Shown here one piece after another: positions 20,954-31,924 of a DNA stretch of 64,000 nucleotides. The position numbers were made by a program, and so were the translations under genes. How positions within the stretch are numbered: the first letter of the stretch is position 1; every line of letters starts with the position of its first letter. The notes below the pieces were generated by a model. That model did not search any database. It was not told where the DNA came from and saw only the letters and a list, made by a program, of their open reading frames with translations. The stretch comes from Eonycteris spelaea (Eukaryota > Chordata > Mammalia > Chiroptera > Pteropodidae): assembly GCA_003508835.1 (NCBI GenBank), contig PUFA01000012.1, positions 19,138,001 to 19,202,000 of the forward strand. Direction: 5' to 3'.

Positions 20954-21452
20954 CTATGGTAGGCAGAATAATGGTTCCACATCCTAATCCCATGAATGTT
21001 AGATGTCCACATCCTAATCCCTGTGAATATGTTGTTACTTGACATGGGAAAAGGAACTTTGCAGATGTAATTAAGTTAAGGCTCTTGAGTTAGATTATCC
21101 TGGATCATCCAGATGGACCCAATGTAATCACAAGAGTCTTTAAAAGAGAGATGAGAGGGCCAGAATCAAAGAAGAAAATGTGATGATAGAAGCAGAGGTC
21201 AAAGAGAGTGATTGCTGGAAAGGGGCCATCAGCCAAGGAAGGCAGGCAGCCTGGAGAACCAAAAGCTAGGCAACTGATTCTTCCCTAGAATTTCCAGAAG
21301 GAATGCAGATTGCTGATGCTTTTATTTTAACTTAAAGAAAGACTTCTTTTGGATTCCTGACCTTTAGAACCATAAAGATAATAAATTTCTGTTCTGTTAA
21401 GTCACCATGTTTGTAGTAATTTGTTACAGCAGAAATAGAAAGCTAATACATC
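20954..21452 (+). mobile_element. MLT1 (ERVL-MaLR) solo LTR
   Basis: A nearly complete LTR: 'tatggtaggcagaataatgg', 'actttgcagatgtaattaag', 'attatcctggatcatccaga', 'cccaatgtaatcacaagagt', 'gccaaggaaggcaggcagcc', 'aagataataaatttctgttc' and 'gtaatttgttacagcagaaa' in order. A 15-base segment, 'ccacatcctaatccc', occurs twice about 30 bases apart near the 5' end, a local duplication. No internal retroviral sequence remains. Confidence 0.92.
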
Positions 21453-22790
21453 ATCCTAAAGTGGCTTTCGTCTGATATTTCCATGTTGAGTTGGAAGACT
21501 TTTGTGGCTAAGTGGGATCCTTAGGTAAAGACAGCATGAGGGTCAAATTAAAACCCAAGTGCAAAAATCTATGATGTTGACCTTTCCTTAGAAATATCAT
21601 TGGGCAGAAAGCCCTAATTTCTTCCCTTGATTGTGAAATCCTTGGAGTTTCTATTTTTTATAATTGCCAGTGACAATGCCCCATATCTCTTAACCTTTCC
21701 TATGGTCACTTCCTCTTACTTCTCCTGATGCTACTACTTCAGGTATCCTCTAGGCCATTATCTCTTAGAAATTGTAGCTTTCATGGCCAACTTCAGAGAA
21801 TCTCCCTCACTGAAACTTTCAGTCTATAATCTGATGAATTGAGAATAAATGTTTGCTAGAAATTAGGTCATTAGATGGCATGTGTCTGGATGTTGCATTC
21901 CAATGTATCCTTTCCTAATGATAATCAACTGGCTTCCATAGCTGAGGACTATGTCTCATGACTGTCTATACCTCAGAGAAAGTCTCTTATTTGTGGTCAT
22001 CAGCCCTAGGTCTGGTTGTTGTATGCTGCCTGGTTTCACCACTTTCCAGAAATCTCCTTTTATCTTAACTTCCTTATCCTCAATGTTGGTTTTAGGGAGT
22101 GCAATTAATTCCTTGCTGCAAAGGAGATTTCCTTGCTATACTATACCAGAAAGAGCAGCAGTTTGATTTTGTTAATCTTGTCAATAAATTAGAATATTTG
22201 ATCATCTGCACATGACCTTAAGATTGTTATGCATGAAACATATCATGGATTCTTGTCCTAAAGTGTGTCTCATTTAAAAGTCTTGAAGGTCACTTCCTAC
22301 TCCTACAGATGTGAGCAGATGACAGCCAATAGCTGAAGGAGACATACCAAAGCAGAGTAGACAATCAGTATAAAACAGTATAGGAGCTAGAGATGCATCC
22401 TGGATAAATTATTTGATATATGGGTGCCTAATTCCAGTAATATATATGGCAATGCCTGCCCAAGGGAAAAGGAGTATGTTGTCCTCTATGCATATGCACA
22501 GCAGGGAACAGTTCTATAACATAAGGAAAGGGAGACATAACTGGACACTTGATATGATAGGTCAGAAATGACTGTCCTCTGCCTAGCAGCGAGATGATCA
22601 AAGGGAGATGATCTGTAAGTCCATATTAAAATCAAAGAAGTATGTGTCCACAGGGATTTGCCTCTGTCTATAGTGCTGAAGGTGCTTGTCCTAGGACAGA
22701 ATCTCATCACAGTCACGTTGGGGTAGATTCTGCATCGCTGCCTTGGAATCTCAACTGGGCTGTAGACAGTCACTGTACCAGGAAAGTTCC
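21453..22790. other. Unclassified DNA
   Basis: About 1.3 kb without a recognised repeat, exon or RNA gene. Overlapping short frames (for example 22486-22773) show no domain. Confidence 0.4.
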
Positions 22791-22794
22791 CAAA

Positions 22795-23112
22795 TCACTC
22801 TTCTCAATGATTTCACTCATATGTGGGATATAAAACTGAAAGCAACAAACAAACATGACAAACAAATAGAGACTCATGGACATGGACAGTGGATTAGTGG
22901 TTACCAAAGGGAAGGTGGGAGAGGGAAGGTTGATGGAGGTAAAAGGGGTCAAGTATTTGGTGATGGAAGGAAATTTAACTTTGGGTGGTGAACACAAAAT
23001 GCAATATATATATGACGTATTGTTGAATTGTACACTTAAAACTTATTCTGTTTTATTAACTAATGTAACCTCGAAAATTTTAATTAAAAAAAAACCAAAA
23101 AAACAAAAAAAC
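22795..23112 (+). mobile_element. L1 LINE 3' end, 5'-truncated, with A-rich tail
   Basis: It begins in the 3' end of ORF2/3'UTR ('atttcactcatatgtgggat'), runs through 'gactcatggacatggacagt' and 'gtggttaccaaagggaaggt' to 'gttgaattgtacacttaaaa' and 'actaatgtaacctcg', and ends in an A-rich tail at about 23085-23112. The 3' end differs from that of the 43662 copy, so the two are different L1 subfamilies. Confidence 0.92.
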
Positions 23113-23234
23113 TGTCATTCTGGTTCAAACTTCACTTCCTTACTCCTGGAAGATGCTCTTCTTATTTTTGCAGTCGGTCCTCCCTCTTGAAATTGATTTC
23201 TACATTTAAAAAAAGCTAGTACAAGCTGCTGAGT

Positions 23235-23413
23235 CAAAGCCCTTGGTACTCAAATTGTTGTGTGGATCCACGTCTCTGTATATCAGCAGCACTGCAGTCA
23301 CAAGTGTTAGAAATGCAGTGTCTCAGGCCCCACCCCAGATACTAAACCACAATCTGCATTTAAAACAAGATCCCAAGATAATTGACTGTACATTCAAGTT
23401 TGAGAACCACTGG
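23235..23413 (+). mobile_element. MER5A-like hAT transposon
   Basis: 'ggtactcaaattgttgtgtg', 'gttagaaatgcagtgtctca', 'ggccccaccccagatactaa' and 'aagtttgagaaccactgg' follow MER5A order. Confidence 0.85.
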
Positions 23414-24394
23414 GTTAGGCTACCGGTTGGCTGAATTAGAAAGGCCAGTTTCTAATATCTTACATCTGTTTACTGGGCTTATGCATCCATTCACAGTTGA
23501 TGGACACCTACTCGATATTAGGTACCACCTTAGATTCTGTGGATAAAAGGTAAAGAGCGTACAGCTCTTTTTCTTTCTAGTTGTCATGGCATTAATTTAC
23601 CCGCTTGCCTTGACCTTTAACTCTGGCAGGTCTGCCCCTTTATCATCATAAGTTTGGGTGCCTGACCTTGCTCTATTTTCTGCTACATGTCTTCTGAGTT
23701 TTTTTTTTTTTTCCTGTCGGCTTAGCTATCATTCTATTTTGTTCTACTTTGAATCCATATGGATTTTTAAATTTTGATTTGAGACATCCTTCTAACCATC
23801 ACTTACCACCTTACTTGTCAACTTTGCTGAGGCTTTCCACCCTGTGGCCATGTCCCCTTGTTATGTCTGTCCTTGGAACATAACTTTCTCTTTTTAATCA
23901 CGGGATTCATATTATCCTAGCTGTTGCTGCTGAGATCTGGCTTGAGGTTTCTAGGAATTGTGGCTGCCCCTAGAGACTTTAGGATCATACCTTGGGGAGA
24001 AGTAGCCTGCCCTCACACAGGAAAATAAAAGGCCTTATTTTCTCCCTAAATAAAGTAGACTCCTTTCTTTAGAGTCACTTTTGTCCTTTTCTCAATTTTT
24101 TTCTTTTTAATAGCAGAATAATGAGCCACAAGTGTAACAACAAATAAGTCTATTTTTCAGAACATCTGCTAACTTTCCATATTCTTTTCATTCTCTTTTC
24201 TCACTGACAGAGCTTACTATATACAGTCAATTCAACTTTAAGTCCAAGTAGATTCAATTAAGTTGAGAGATCTGGACTACAGATCTTAATTTGCAGTAAA
24301 TTTTTAGAAGTTGAAAATTATTTGTATTTTTTACTTTGTTCAATGAAATAAAGTTTCACCTTAGGTTGCCCCTATTTAAAACATGCTGCTTCCT
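23414..24394. other. Unclassified DNA with a poly-T run
   Basis: No repeat family recognised. A T-run lies at about 23700-23712. Confidence 0.4.
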
Positions 24395-24399
24395 CCTAC

Positions 24400-24602
24400 A
24401 CTCATATAGCTCTTAGTGGGTTACTATTATCTTATTTGATGATACAAAAACTCTGTGAGGTTCAGAGATGTATCATATCCCATTTTCAGACAAGGTTATT
24501 GTGCTTGATGTGTTAAGTGAATTCACCAAGGTGGCATAGTTTTGACAGAATTGATTCAAACCCTAGACCTCTCACCCAAGGCCAGTGCTCTCTGTCTAAA
24601 AT
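24400..24602 (-). repeat. MIR SINE, antisense, diverged
   Basis: 'ttactattatcttatttgat', 'gtgaattcaccaaggtggca' and 'gattcaaaccctagacctct' follow antisense MIR order. Confidence 0.6.
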
Positions 24603-25515
24603 GCCTAAGGTACCCCTACTGGGGCAGATGATGAATTATTTTGATGTCCAACAACCCAGAGAACAACAATAAACTCTGCACATATCCTAGCTTTATGTTT
24701 TGGTCAATAGGCTTATAGCTTTCCAGGAATCCTCAAACTGCCTCCCATTTTTTACATCTTCTGAATAAAATCTAAATGGATTAGATGAAAAGGGAAATTA
24801 TTGTTATTTTCCTCTGCAATTTCAGTTTCAGTCTGGGGAGCCACTAACTCTTTTTTTTCTCTTTATTTGTGTCTCTTTCTTATGACTAAATATCCCAGTT
24901 CTCATCCACTCCTCAGCCGAAGTGAGGTTCAAAAAATATTATTAGTAAAATCCAGTTAGAGGTGAGATACACGTGTTTAGGTAGAAATGATGGTCATTTC
25001 CAGAGTCACTTCATATCCAAAGTATCTTATAGTCTCTAACTGGACCCAGAAACAGACCCATTCAGCTTTATCCATATGGGGTATAGTCACTTTTTTCCTT
25101 TCCTGTACAGGTTCCTCCTTAGGCATTTAAGGACATCTTATGATTGAACTGCTATTGGTATCCAGGATGACATATGCATCAAAAAAAGTGGCCTCGAAGT
25201 TCACAAAGTTGCCAGATGTGGGAAGCCAGAGCAGAATGGGGTTTTGTGGAAGTGAAGAAAGAAATCCTTTGCTTGTGCTTGTTAGCTGGACTCCAAAGCT
25301 GCATTTCTTGTGCACAGAAGCTCATAAAGATGCTCGTAAAACAGTGTCTTTAGCTTTTAGTGTCATCCGGTACTAACAGGGCTCTAGCTCAGTTCAAGAA
25401 GCCAGGGCAAAGGAGACACTGTCCCATCTTTCTATGGCTCACCATCTCTTTCCTGCCGGGACTCTGCTGAAGGATACACCAAGCATAAGCCTTTCCCTTC
25501 CTGGGCACTGTACCA
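24603..25515. other. Unclassified DNA
   Basis: No repeat family or gene recognised. Frames at 25127-25376 overlap on opposite strands and show no domain. Confidence 0.4.
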
Positions 25516-25516
25516 G

Positions 25517-25560
<44 letters not shown>

Positions 25561-25564
25561 CACA
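25517..25564 (+). repeat. (CA)n microsatellite
   Basis: About 23 CA units with one CG interruption. The overlapping minus-strand frame is a Cys-Val repeat translation. Confidence 0.97.
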
Positions 25565-25689
25565 TCCTCTCCAATTCCTCTTTTCTTTAATTAAAACATA
25601 AGTTAGCAATGCATTAAGCTCCCCTTCCCCAAAACCTCTAAGGGGTTATAAAAACATCATCTTAAGAAATGCTCAAACTCTATGCCCTA

Positions 25690-26430
25690 TTTAACCTTCT
25701 TTCTCTCTCCTTCTCTCCCTCTCTTTAATTACACCCCTATGACTTTTTTATTTTATAACTAGAAGTTTCGTACCTTGTGACTTGCTTCACTCTTTTTGCC
25801 CATTTCCTACCTCCCACCTCTGGCAACCACCAATCTGTTCTCTATCTATGAGTTCTTTTTTGTTTGTTTTGTTTTGGATTCCACATATAAGTAATCATAC
25901 AGTTATTTGTCTTCTCTGACTTGTTTTATTTAGCATAATACCTTTGAGTTCTAGCTGTGTTATCACAAATGGCAGGATTTCATTCCTTTTTTATGGCTGA
26001 ATAGTATTGCATTGTGTATGTGTACCATAATTCCTTTATTCATTCATCTATCGATGAACATTTAGGTTGTTTCCATATCTTGGCTATTGTAAATAATGCC
26101 ACAATGATCAGGGAGAGGCATATATCTTTTTGAATGAGTGTTTTGGATTTCGTTAAATAAATACCCAGAAGTGAAGTTGCTGGATTATATAGTAGTTCTA
26201 TTTTTAATTTTTTGAGGAACCTCCAAACCTTTTCCATAGTGGCTGCAACAATTTGCAATCTCACCAACAGTGCATGAGGGTTCCCTTTTCTCTACATACT
26301 CACTAATACTTATTATTTCTTGCCTTTTTGGTAATAGCCATTCTAACAGGTGTGAGGTAATATCTCATTCTGGTTTTGATCCCTGATGATTAGTGATGCT
26401 CAGCATCTTTTCATGTACCTATTGGTCATT
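25690..26430 (-). mobile_element. L1 LINE 3' end, antisense
   Basis: The reverse complement of the ORF2 end and 3'UTR: 'ttttatggctgaatagtatt', 'aggttgtttccatatcttgg', 'ttccatagtggctgcaacaa' and 'gtgtgaggtaatatctcatt' occur in order. The pyrimidine-rich left edge corresponds to the former tail. It is truncated at about 26430. Confidence 0.95.
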
Positions 26431-26835
26431 GACTGAAGGAAGCACCATTATTTTAGGTTCCACTATGTAAGCAAGCAACACCCAAGATGAGGAGTTTATT
26501 AGGAATCTATTTCTGCATAATGCTGGGACTCTAGGCTCACCCTTGAGAGTAAGAACTAATGAGAGATGAAAATCCCACTTTGTAGCAAGGGACAGCAGGA
26601 AGAATTTACATGTCTCAATCTTGGCACTGGTTGGAGGGAGGAAAAAAAATTCTCTTCTGAGAATTTGAGCCAAATGATATTCGCTCATGGCTATGATCTG
26701 AAATCACACTACCACAGCAGACCAAAAAAGCCATAAGCAGAGAATTTAATTTAAAGGAGTCTAGAATTGGTCATTCCTCAAGTCAGTGCAAGAAACAAAT
26801 GTAAATCCTTTCTGAAAGAATTTAACTTATAACCT
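26431..26835. other. Unclassified DNA
   Basis: No recognised repeat or gene. Confidence 0.4.
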
Positions 26836-26837
26836 AT

Positions 26838-27050
26838 GTTGTTCAATATGGTAGCAACTAGCCACACATAGCTATTTAAATTTAAAACTGAAAATTAAAT
26901 GAAATTCAAAATTGATATCTTCAGTTTCATCAGCCACATTTCAAATGCTCAAGAGCCATATGTGGCTAATGGGGACTATATTAGAAAAAACAGAAATATG
27001 TATATATAAAATTTCCATTATCATAAAATGTTCTTTTGGCCAGTACTGAC
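26838..27050 (+). mobile_element. Non-autonomous hAT-like element, AT-rich and semi-palindromic
   Basis: 'gttgttcaatatggtagcaa', 'ctagccacacatagctattt' and 'agccatatgtggctaatggg' match a common placental hAT-type MER element whose two halves are partly complementary around an AT-rich centre. The exact family name is uncertain. Confidence 0.7.
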
Positions 27051-27139
27051 CAAAAGCAACAGTAACGTGTCATTGATAGATTATATAATGTGGCCTGATA
27101 TTTGATACATAGAATTTGAGCAAAATGTAATAAGATGTA

Positions 27140-27200
27140 ATAAAAATACAGAGGATGCAGAGATGAAGTAAAATACAGAGGATGTAGAGAAATGAATTAA
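27140..27200. repeat. Two-copy tandem duplication, about 30 bp
   Basis: A unit beginning 'aaaatacagaggatg' and continuing 'cagagatgaa' recurs immediately as 'aaaatacagaggatg' plus 'tagagaaatgaa'. There are a few differences between copies. Confidence 0.8.
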
Positions 27201-28160
27201 AACCTCTCTTACAGGACTTGGCAGATGTGAGAATTAGGCTACTGAGAATCACTTGAGACTGAGTAAGGGAATCTAGAAGCCGTAAGTCATGGAGAATTCC
27301 TCTTCAGCCTTCTGAGCTCCTAGAGCAGTTATGAGCCTCTAGGAATGAAAGCTCACCGTGTGGCTAACGGTGGAATTAGCACAAAATCTCATTACTTAGA
27401 TGACCTTCCAGGCCACCTAGTTCTGTGGAAATTAGAATTGAATGCAGAATGACATCTTTTTGGATTTCTTTCCCCACAATATGACTACCTCTGACCTTTT
27501 GAAATTAAATTCATTTTTATAAAGTTACTGCGCAAGCATTAGACTAATATAATCATTTTTTTTCCTGAGTCCCGAGAGAAGACAGTATCAGTGAAAAATT
27601 CCAGAGTAAAAGATTTTAAAGAATGAATTTCCACCTCTCTAGATTTACCCGAATTGCCATCCTTTGATATATCTCACTGAGGATTTTTTGGCTTTGATTG
27701 AGAGCTTGAATATGGGAATTTTGTGTGGGAAAAATGTGTGGAGCTGTAATAGACCTAGAAAGTGAGGCTACTGTTTTAGGTTCGCACGAATCCAAAACTG
27801 TAGAAAGACTTCATACATAATACAGCTTTAACAATGTAATACTTAACTTCATGAGAAATTACTTTGTGATTCTATATTTTTAAATTGCTACTTGTTTCTC
27901 TCCTAATCTAATCACCTTATATAGAAAAACTCAAATTATTAACACTTTTTTTAGTTCATAATAAGGGATAATTGAAATGTGGTTCCCATCACTAAGTGTG
28001 TTTTAATAAAGAATTGCCTCATTTAGGACCTAATAGTACCTAGAAAGTATGATAAAGTATGAGCAAATACTCTAATAGTATGAAAAGCATTAAAGCAGTA
28101 GGTTTGTGTGTTGGGGTCAGGGTGCAGGAGGAGAGAAGTTGGGAATGAATGGGAAAGTTG
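27201..28160. other. Unclassified AT-rich DNA
   Basis: No repeat family or gene recognised. Confidence 0.4.
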
Positions 28161-28162
28161 TG

Positions 28163-28314
28163 GAAGGAGAACTTACATTTACTGAGTGCCTACTATGTGC
28201 CAGTTCTGTGCTAGGTGCTTTACTCATTGTTCACATTATCTCATGCAACTCCATGAAGCAGATTATTATCTTTATCTTATGAGTGAGGAAACTAAACTCA
28301 AAAGATGTTAGTTA
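28163..28314 (-). repeat. MIR SINE, antisense, left part of a split copy
   Basis: 'gagtgcctactatgtgccag', 'tgtgctaggtgctttactca' and 'gagtgaggaaactaaactca' are clear antisense MIR. The text breaks at 28314, where a 5S-like sequence begins, and resumes near 28445 with 'tttaccttgcccagcttact'. Confidence 0.9.
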
Positions 28315-28431
28315 CTACAGCCATGCCATCCTGAACGTGCCCGATCTCATCTAATCTCAGAAGCTAAGCAGGGTCGGGCCTGGTTAGCACTTGGATAGAG
28401 AACACCTAGGAATACCAGGTGTGTAGGCATT
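28315..28431 (+). pseudogene. 5S rRNA pseudogene or 5S-derived SINE inserted in a MIR
   Basis: The sequence follows mammalian 5S rRNA almost end to end: 'cctgaacgtgcccgatctca', 'agaagctaagcagggtcggg', 'cctggttagcacttggatag' and 'aataccaggtgtgtaggc'. The internal promoter A-box region is well kept, but the C-box region is altered near 'ggatagagaac'. Many differences are CG-to-CA/TG changes as expected in old methylated copies. An A-rich run follows (28432-28439) and similar 16-base flanks (28300-28315 and 28435-28450) suggest target-site duplication by retroposition. It is not an intact 5S gene. Confidence 0.92.
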
Positions 28432-28440
28432 AAAAAAAGA

Positions 28441-28500
28441 CACTATTTACCTTGCCCAGCTTACTCAGTGGCCTTTTGCCAGTACCACTCTGCTAAAATG
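28441..28500 (-). repeat. MIR SINE, antisense, right part of a split copy
   Basis: 'tttaccttgcccagcttact' followed by 'cagtggccttttgcc' is the continuation of the MIR at 28163-28314. Confidence 0.75.
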
Positions 28501-28504
28501 CTCT

Positions 28505-29420
28505 TGTCAACAGGGTCCTGTTGACCATAATGAAAAATCCAACTGTCAAATATCAATTCTCTTCTTTGTTGACTTATCAGAAGCTTCTGATATAGCTAGC
28601 TGATCGTGTTCTCCCCTTTAATACATTTTCTATACTTGGCTTCTAGTACATGATACTCTCTTGGTTTTCTTCCAATATCACTAGACATACATACTCTGAT
28701 TTCTTTGACAGTTTCTTTGACAATATTTAATTCTTTCTCCTTGAACTCTTAGTAAGGAGTGCCCCAGAGCTGAGTTCTTGAGTACTTTCTCTTTCTCTCG
28801 CTATGCTTGTGTTCTAGGTCATGTTTTATCAACTTTGGCACTACTGATATTTTAGGCCAGATATTTCTTTGTTGTGATGAGACAACTCCGTGCATTATAA
28901 GATATTCGGCAGCATCCGTTTACTAGATGCCAGTAGATGTTAGTAGCACCTGCCCACATCACCCTCAATTGAGAAACATTGCCTTAGGTGAGCTCAGCTA
29001 TTTTTATGACTTTAAAAACCACCAGTAAGTGAAAAATTCCAAACCTTTCCCCTGCCTGCTCTACTTCTCCATTTGGGTGTTTAACACTTATTCTCTATTT
29101 GAGTCTTTCACCCCAAACCTGCTCCACCTGCAGTCCTCTCTGTCTCAGTTAATGGCATCCCTCCTTTCCAGTTAGTTGCACAGTTAAGACTTCTCTCTCC
29201 CACACTCAACATTAAATCCTTTAGGAAATCTTATTGATTTTACTTTAAAAATAAAATGATGCAATTCCATCTCATTATTTCCACTACTACCTCCCCAGTC
29301 CATGCCACTAACTCTTTCATAAATTACTATGATAGCATCCTAACTGGTATCCTTGCTTCCACCCTTGCCCTCCTTTATAATTTCATTCACCTCTCCACCT
29401 TTACCCCACCTGCCATAGGT
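28505..29420 (+). repeat. L2 LINE 3' region, sense, carrying a nested MER20
   Basis: 'cagggtcctgttgaccataa', 'tctcttggttttcttccaat', 'accccaaacctgctccacct', 'agttaatggcatccctcctt' and 'tgatagcatcctaactggta' follow the L2 3' ORF region. It is interrupted at 28820-28981 by MER20. The L2 terminal part is missing after about 29420. Confidence 0.8.
28820..28981 (-). mobile_element. MER20 hAT transposon inside L2
   Basis: Reverse-complement MER20: 'tatcaactttggcactactg', 'gccagatatttctttgttgt', 'agatattcggcagcatccgt' and 'attgagaaacattg'. The 8-base flanks, 'ttctaggt' (28812-28819) and 'ccttaggt' (28982-28989), match at 6 of 8 positions, consistent with a hAT target-site duplication. Confidence 0.88.
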
Positions 29421-29448
29421 CTCCATTTAATGTAGAGGAAATAGATTT

Positions 29449-29488
29449 ATCTTTATGAAATCTTTATGAAAAATCTTTATGAAAATGG
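29449..29488 (+). repeat. Three-copy short tandem repeat
   Basis: The unit 'atctttatgaaa' occurs three times with one extra A-rich spacer. Confidence 0.85.
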
Positions 29489-29499
29489 ACCGAAGGTTA

Positions 29500-29850
29500 G
29501 ACCCTAAAGTGAGCCTCAAAAAACTCAAAGAATTAGGGTAAGACGGACCATGTTCTATGACTACTATAATTAAGTTTAAAATTGATTAAAAAAAAAAATC
29601 CACATATATCTAATTTTAAAAAATTCACTAATCTAAATAACTCATGAAAAAATAATGAAAACTGAAAATAACTTGGAACTAGATGACAATGGAGATACAA
29701 AATATCAATTTGTACGATGTGGTTAAAGTGACCTTCAATGAAAATTTAAAGCCTTAAATGTTTATATTCGTAATGAAGGCTAAAAATTGACAAGACAAAT
29801 CTTCAACTTGAATTTTTTTAAAAGTAGAATAAACCAAGAGAAAGTTGAAC
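29500..29850 (+). mobile_element. Old L1 ORF2 fragment
   Basis: 'gacaatggagatacaaaata', 'gaaaatttaaagccttaaat' and 'gtttatattcgtaatgaagg' resemble the L1 ORF2 region that encodes '...KALNxYI...'. It is riddled with stops and indels. Confidence 0.65.
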
Positions 29851-30812
29851 AAAAAAAAATTTTCAGATGATTTTAGTTCAACATTTATCTCCCAACCACC
29901 TATGTAGAACCTTTGTTTTGTACCATTATTTTTAAAGGGTGCTGAGGATTTCATTATGTAGATTGTTCTGTTGTTCATAGAGGCATTATCTATGTTGAAT
30001 TTTACATATAAATATAAAAGCTATGATGTTTTTTATAGAATAATTGTTTAAAATGAGAACTGTGAGGCTAAAATAATTTGCATATGCTTAAGGTCTTTAT
30101 TTGGGAATTACTATAATTAACCATATTGACCTCAATTAATGTTGGAGATTATGCCACAACCCTTAGTACATTGAATGACAGTTTACTCCTCCTATTCTTG
30201 AGCTTGCACTTTATTCGGTGTAAGAAAGTACCTCCCTACCAACAGGCATCTTACCTTAAGGTACTGGAAGTACATTTAATAATCTCCTGATCTTTGAACT
30301 CAGAGCATCCATTAACTGACTTAATAAGTTCAGAAGATATAAATGCCAACATTGGCAAATATTTTGCCAAAGCTTTATCCATAGGAAATCTAGATTCGAA
30401 AGAGTGTTTCACTTTGGATCATTTCCCCAGATGGAGCTGTCAGAACCAATGAAGAAAGTAAGTAATCAAACTCACTTAGATTATTACAATCCAATTTGGT
30501 TAAACTTCAGCCAGCAAAGCAATTCCAGGGACAATTAAATCTCAGTCTCCAGGTGAGGGCCAGTAATATTTAATAATTTTATAGTCAGTCCCCATTTGCT
30601 CATCTCCATTCTCGAGGTGAATGTTTTAGATTGAGTAGATGTGATTACTCTACCTTAAGTCTACTCTGTCAATATTGTTGTTCTTGAGCCTGACTATACA
30701 TTATAACTAGAGGGGAGATCAGAGAATAGGAAGGAAAGTTGAAGCAATGTTCTTTATGAATTAATGTGAAAAAGCCGAGGTTTAAAGAATCTTTAGCTAT
30801 GTTTTAAGAGAT
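29851..30812. other. Unclassified AT-rich DNA
   Basis: No repeat family or gene recognised. Confidence 0.4.
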
Positions 30813-30814
30813 AC

Positions 30815-31200
30815 TGTTGAAAAGCCAACAGGTATATGAAAAGATGCTTAACCTCACTAATCATCAGGGAAAAGTAAATTAAAATTCACACTTGTTAGAA
30901 TGGTTCTTATGGAAAAAAAAAAAACAAAGATAACAAATGTTGGTGAGGGTGTGGAGAAAAGTGAACCCTTGTGCACTTGTGGTGGAAATGTAAATTGGTG
31001 TAGCCACTATGGAAAAAGGTACAGCAGTTCCTCAAAAAGTTAAAAATAAAAATACCATATGATCCAGCAATTCCACTTCTGGGAATATGTCCAAAGGAAA
31101 CGAAAACACTAACTCAAACAAATATCTTCACTCCCATGTTCATTTATGGAAACAACCTAAGTGTCCATTGATAGATGAATGGATAAAGAAAATGCTGTGG
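30815..31200 (+). mobile_element. L1 LINE ORF2 3' fragment
   Basis: 'aacctcactaatcatcaggg', 'gtggaaatgtaaattggtgt', 'agccactatggaaaaaggta', 'ccatatgatccagcaattcc' and 'gatagatgaatggataaaga' are classic L1 ORF2 end text. It breaks off at about 31200 before the 3'UTR. Confidence 0.93.
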
Positions 31201-31354
31201 ACTCCAGATACAATTGGCATAAATTAAGAGGGGCATCATCAAGGAAGGTGAGAGAGGTTGGGCATGATTTCAAGTCTGGAAAGCCGGAAATGGACAGAAG
31301 CAAGCAAGCAAGCAAGCAAACAAGCAAGCAAGCAAGCAAGAAAGAAAAAAAACA
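31201..31354. other. Unassigned segment with a (CAAG)n microsatellite
   Basis: The sequence between the L1 break and the coding-like stretch is not recognised. A (CAAG)n repeat spans about 31301-31341 and grades into an A-rich run at 31342-31352, which resembles the tail of a retroposed sequence. Confidence 0.5.
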
Positions 31355-31601
31355 GCAAGCATTATTCCAGCTTTCGATAATTCAACTGCAGCTCAATAAA
31401 AAACAGTTCTCAGATAAGGAAGAAGAGCTGAGAATGTTGTACCAACAAAAAGCCTCTGATGAACCTGAACTGGGACTCCATCACCAGGAGAGATGCTGGG
31501 AGTACCAAACAATCACTGCCTCGTGGAAACAGGAAAAAGCCAGAAGGCTGAAATCAGCTCAGCGAGAAGTTCTCCATACAGATAGGACCCAGGATATCTG
31601 A
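31355..31601 (+). other. Coding-like stretch, possible retropseudogene fragment or exon
   Basis: The frame ending in TGA at 31601 is open for 140 codons. Its first dozen codons come from L1 and the next part from (CAAG)n. From about 31355 it is not simple repeat: the translation is rich in Gln, Lys and Glu (segments such as QLQLNKKQFSDKEEELRMLY and SWKQEKARRLKSAQREVL) and looks like a charged coiled-coil. I do not recognise the protein. No convincing splice junctions are present. It could be a processed fragment of a cellular gene or chance. Confidence 0.25.
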
Positions 31602-31920
31602 AATTCCATTTCTGTTATTGCTACCCATCCGCTATCCATCTGTGATGTTCAAACTACCATTGCACCTATCCTGAAATGAAACTAGACCTTCAGCACTGAG
31701 AGCTAGAGTTATTTATGCAGAAGGCTTCTTGGTTACTAATTATAGATCATTTCTCTCCATCTTTCAGGTTTAGTCATTTTTTTTTCTGGGATATTTTTTA
31801 TAGGAGAAGCTGGTGCCTAAAAGAACACATTTCATTTCCTTTTTTTCCCCTGGCTACACAAACATCTTAAAGATCTACCATAACATCTAATACGGGAAAT
31901 TCAGCTCATGCTTCTTGACC
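31602..31920. other. Unclassified DNA
   Basis: It follows the TGA of the coding-like stretch; no recognised repeat. If the stretch is a retropseudogene this could be its 3' untranslated part. Confidence 0.35.
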
Positions 31921-31924
31921 ACTT

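Noticed and set aside
20954..21452. Endogenous retrovirus provirus
   Set aside because: Only a solo MLT1 LTR; no internal gag, pol or env sequence between or near LTRs of the same family.
25389..25574. Minus-strand frame with Cys-Val repeats
   Set aside because: Translation of the (CA)n microsatellite.
28315..28431. Functional 5S rRNA gene
   Set aside because: Many substitutions, a disturbed C-box region, A-rich tail instead of a T-run terminator, and retroposition-like flanks.
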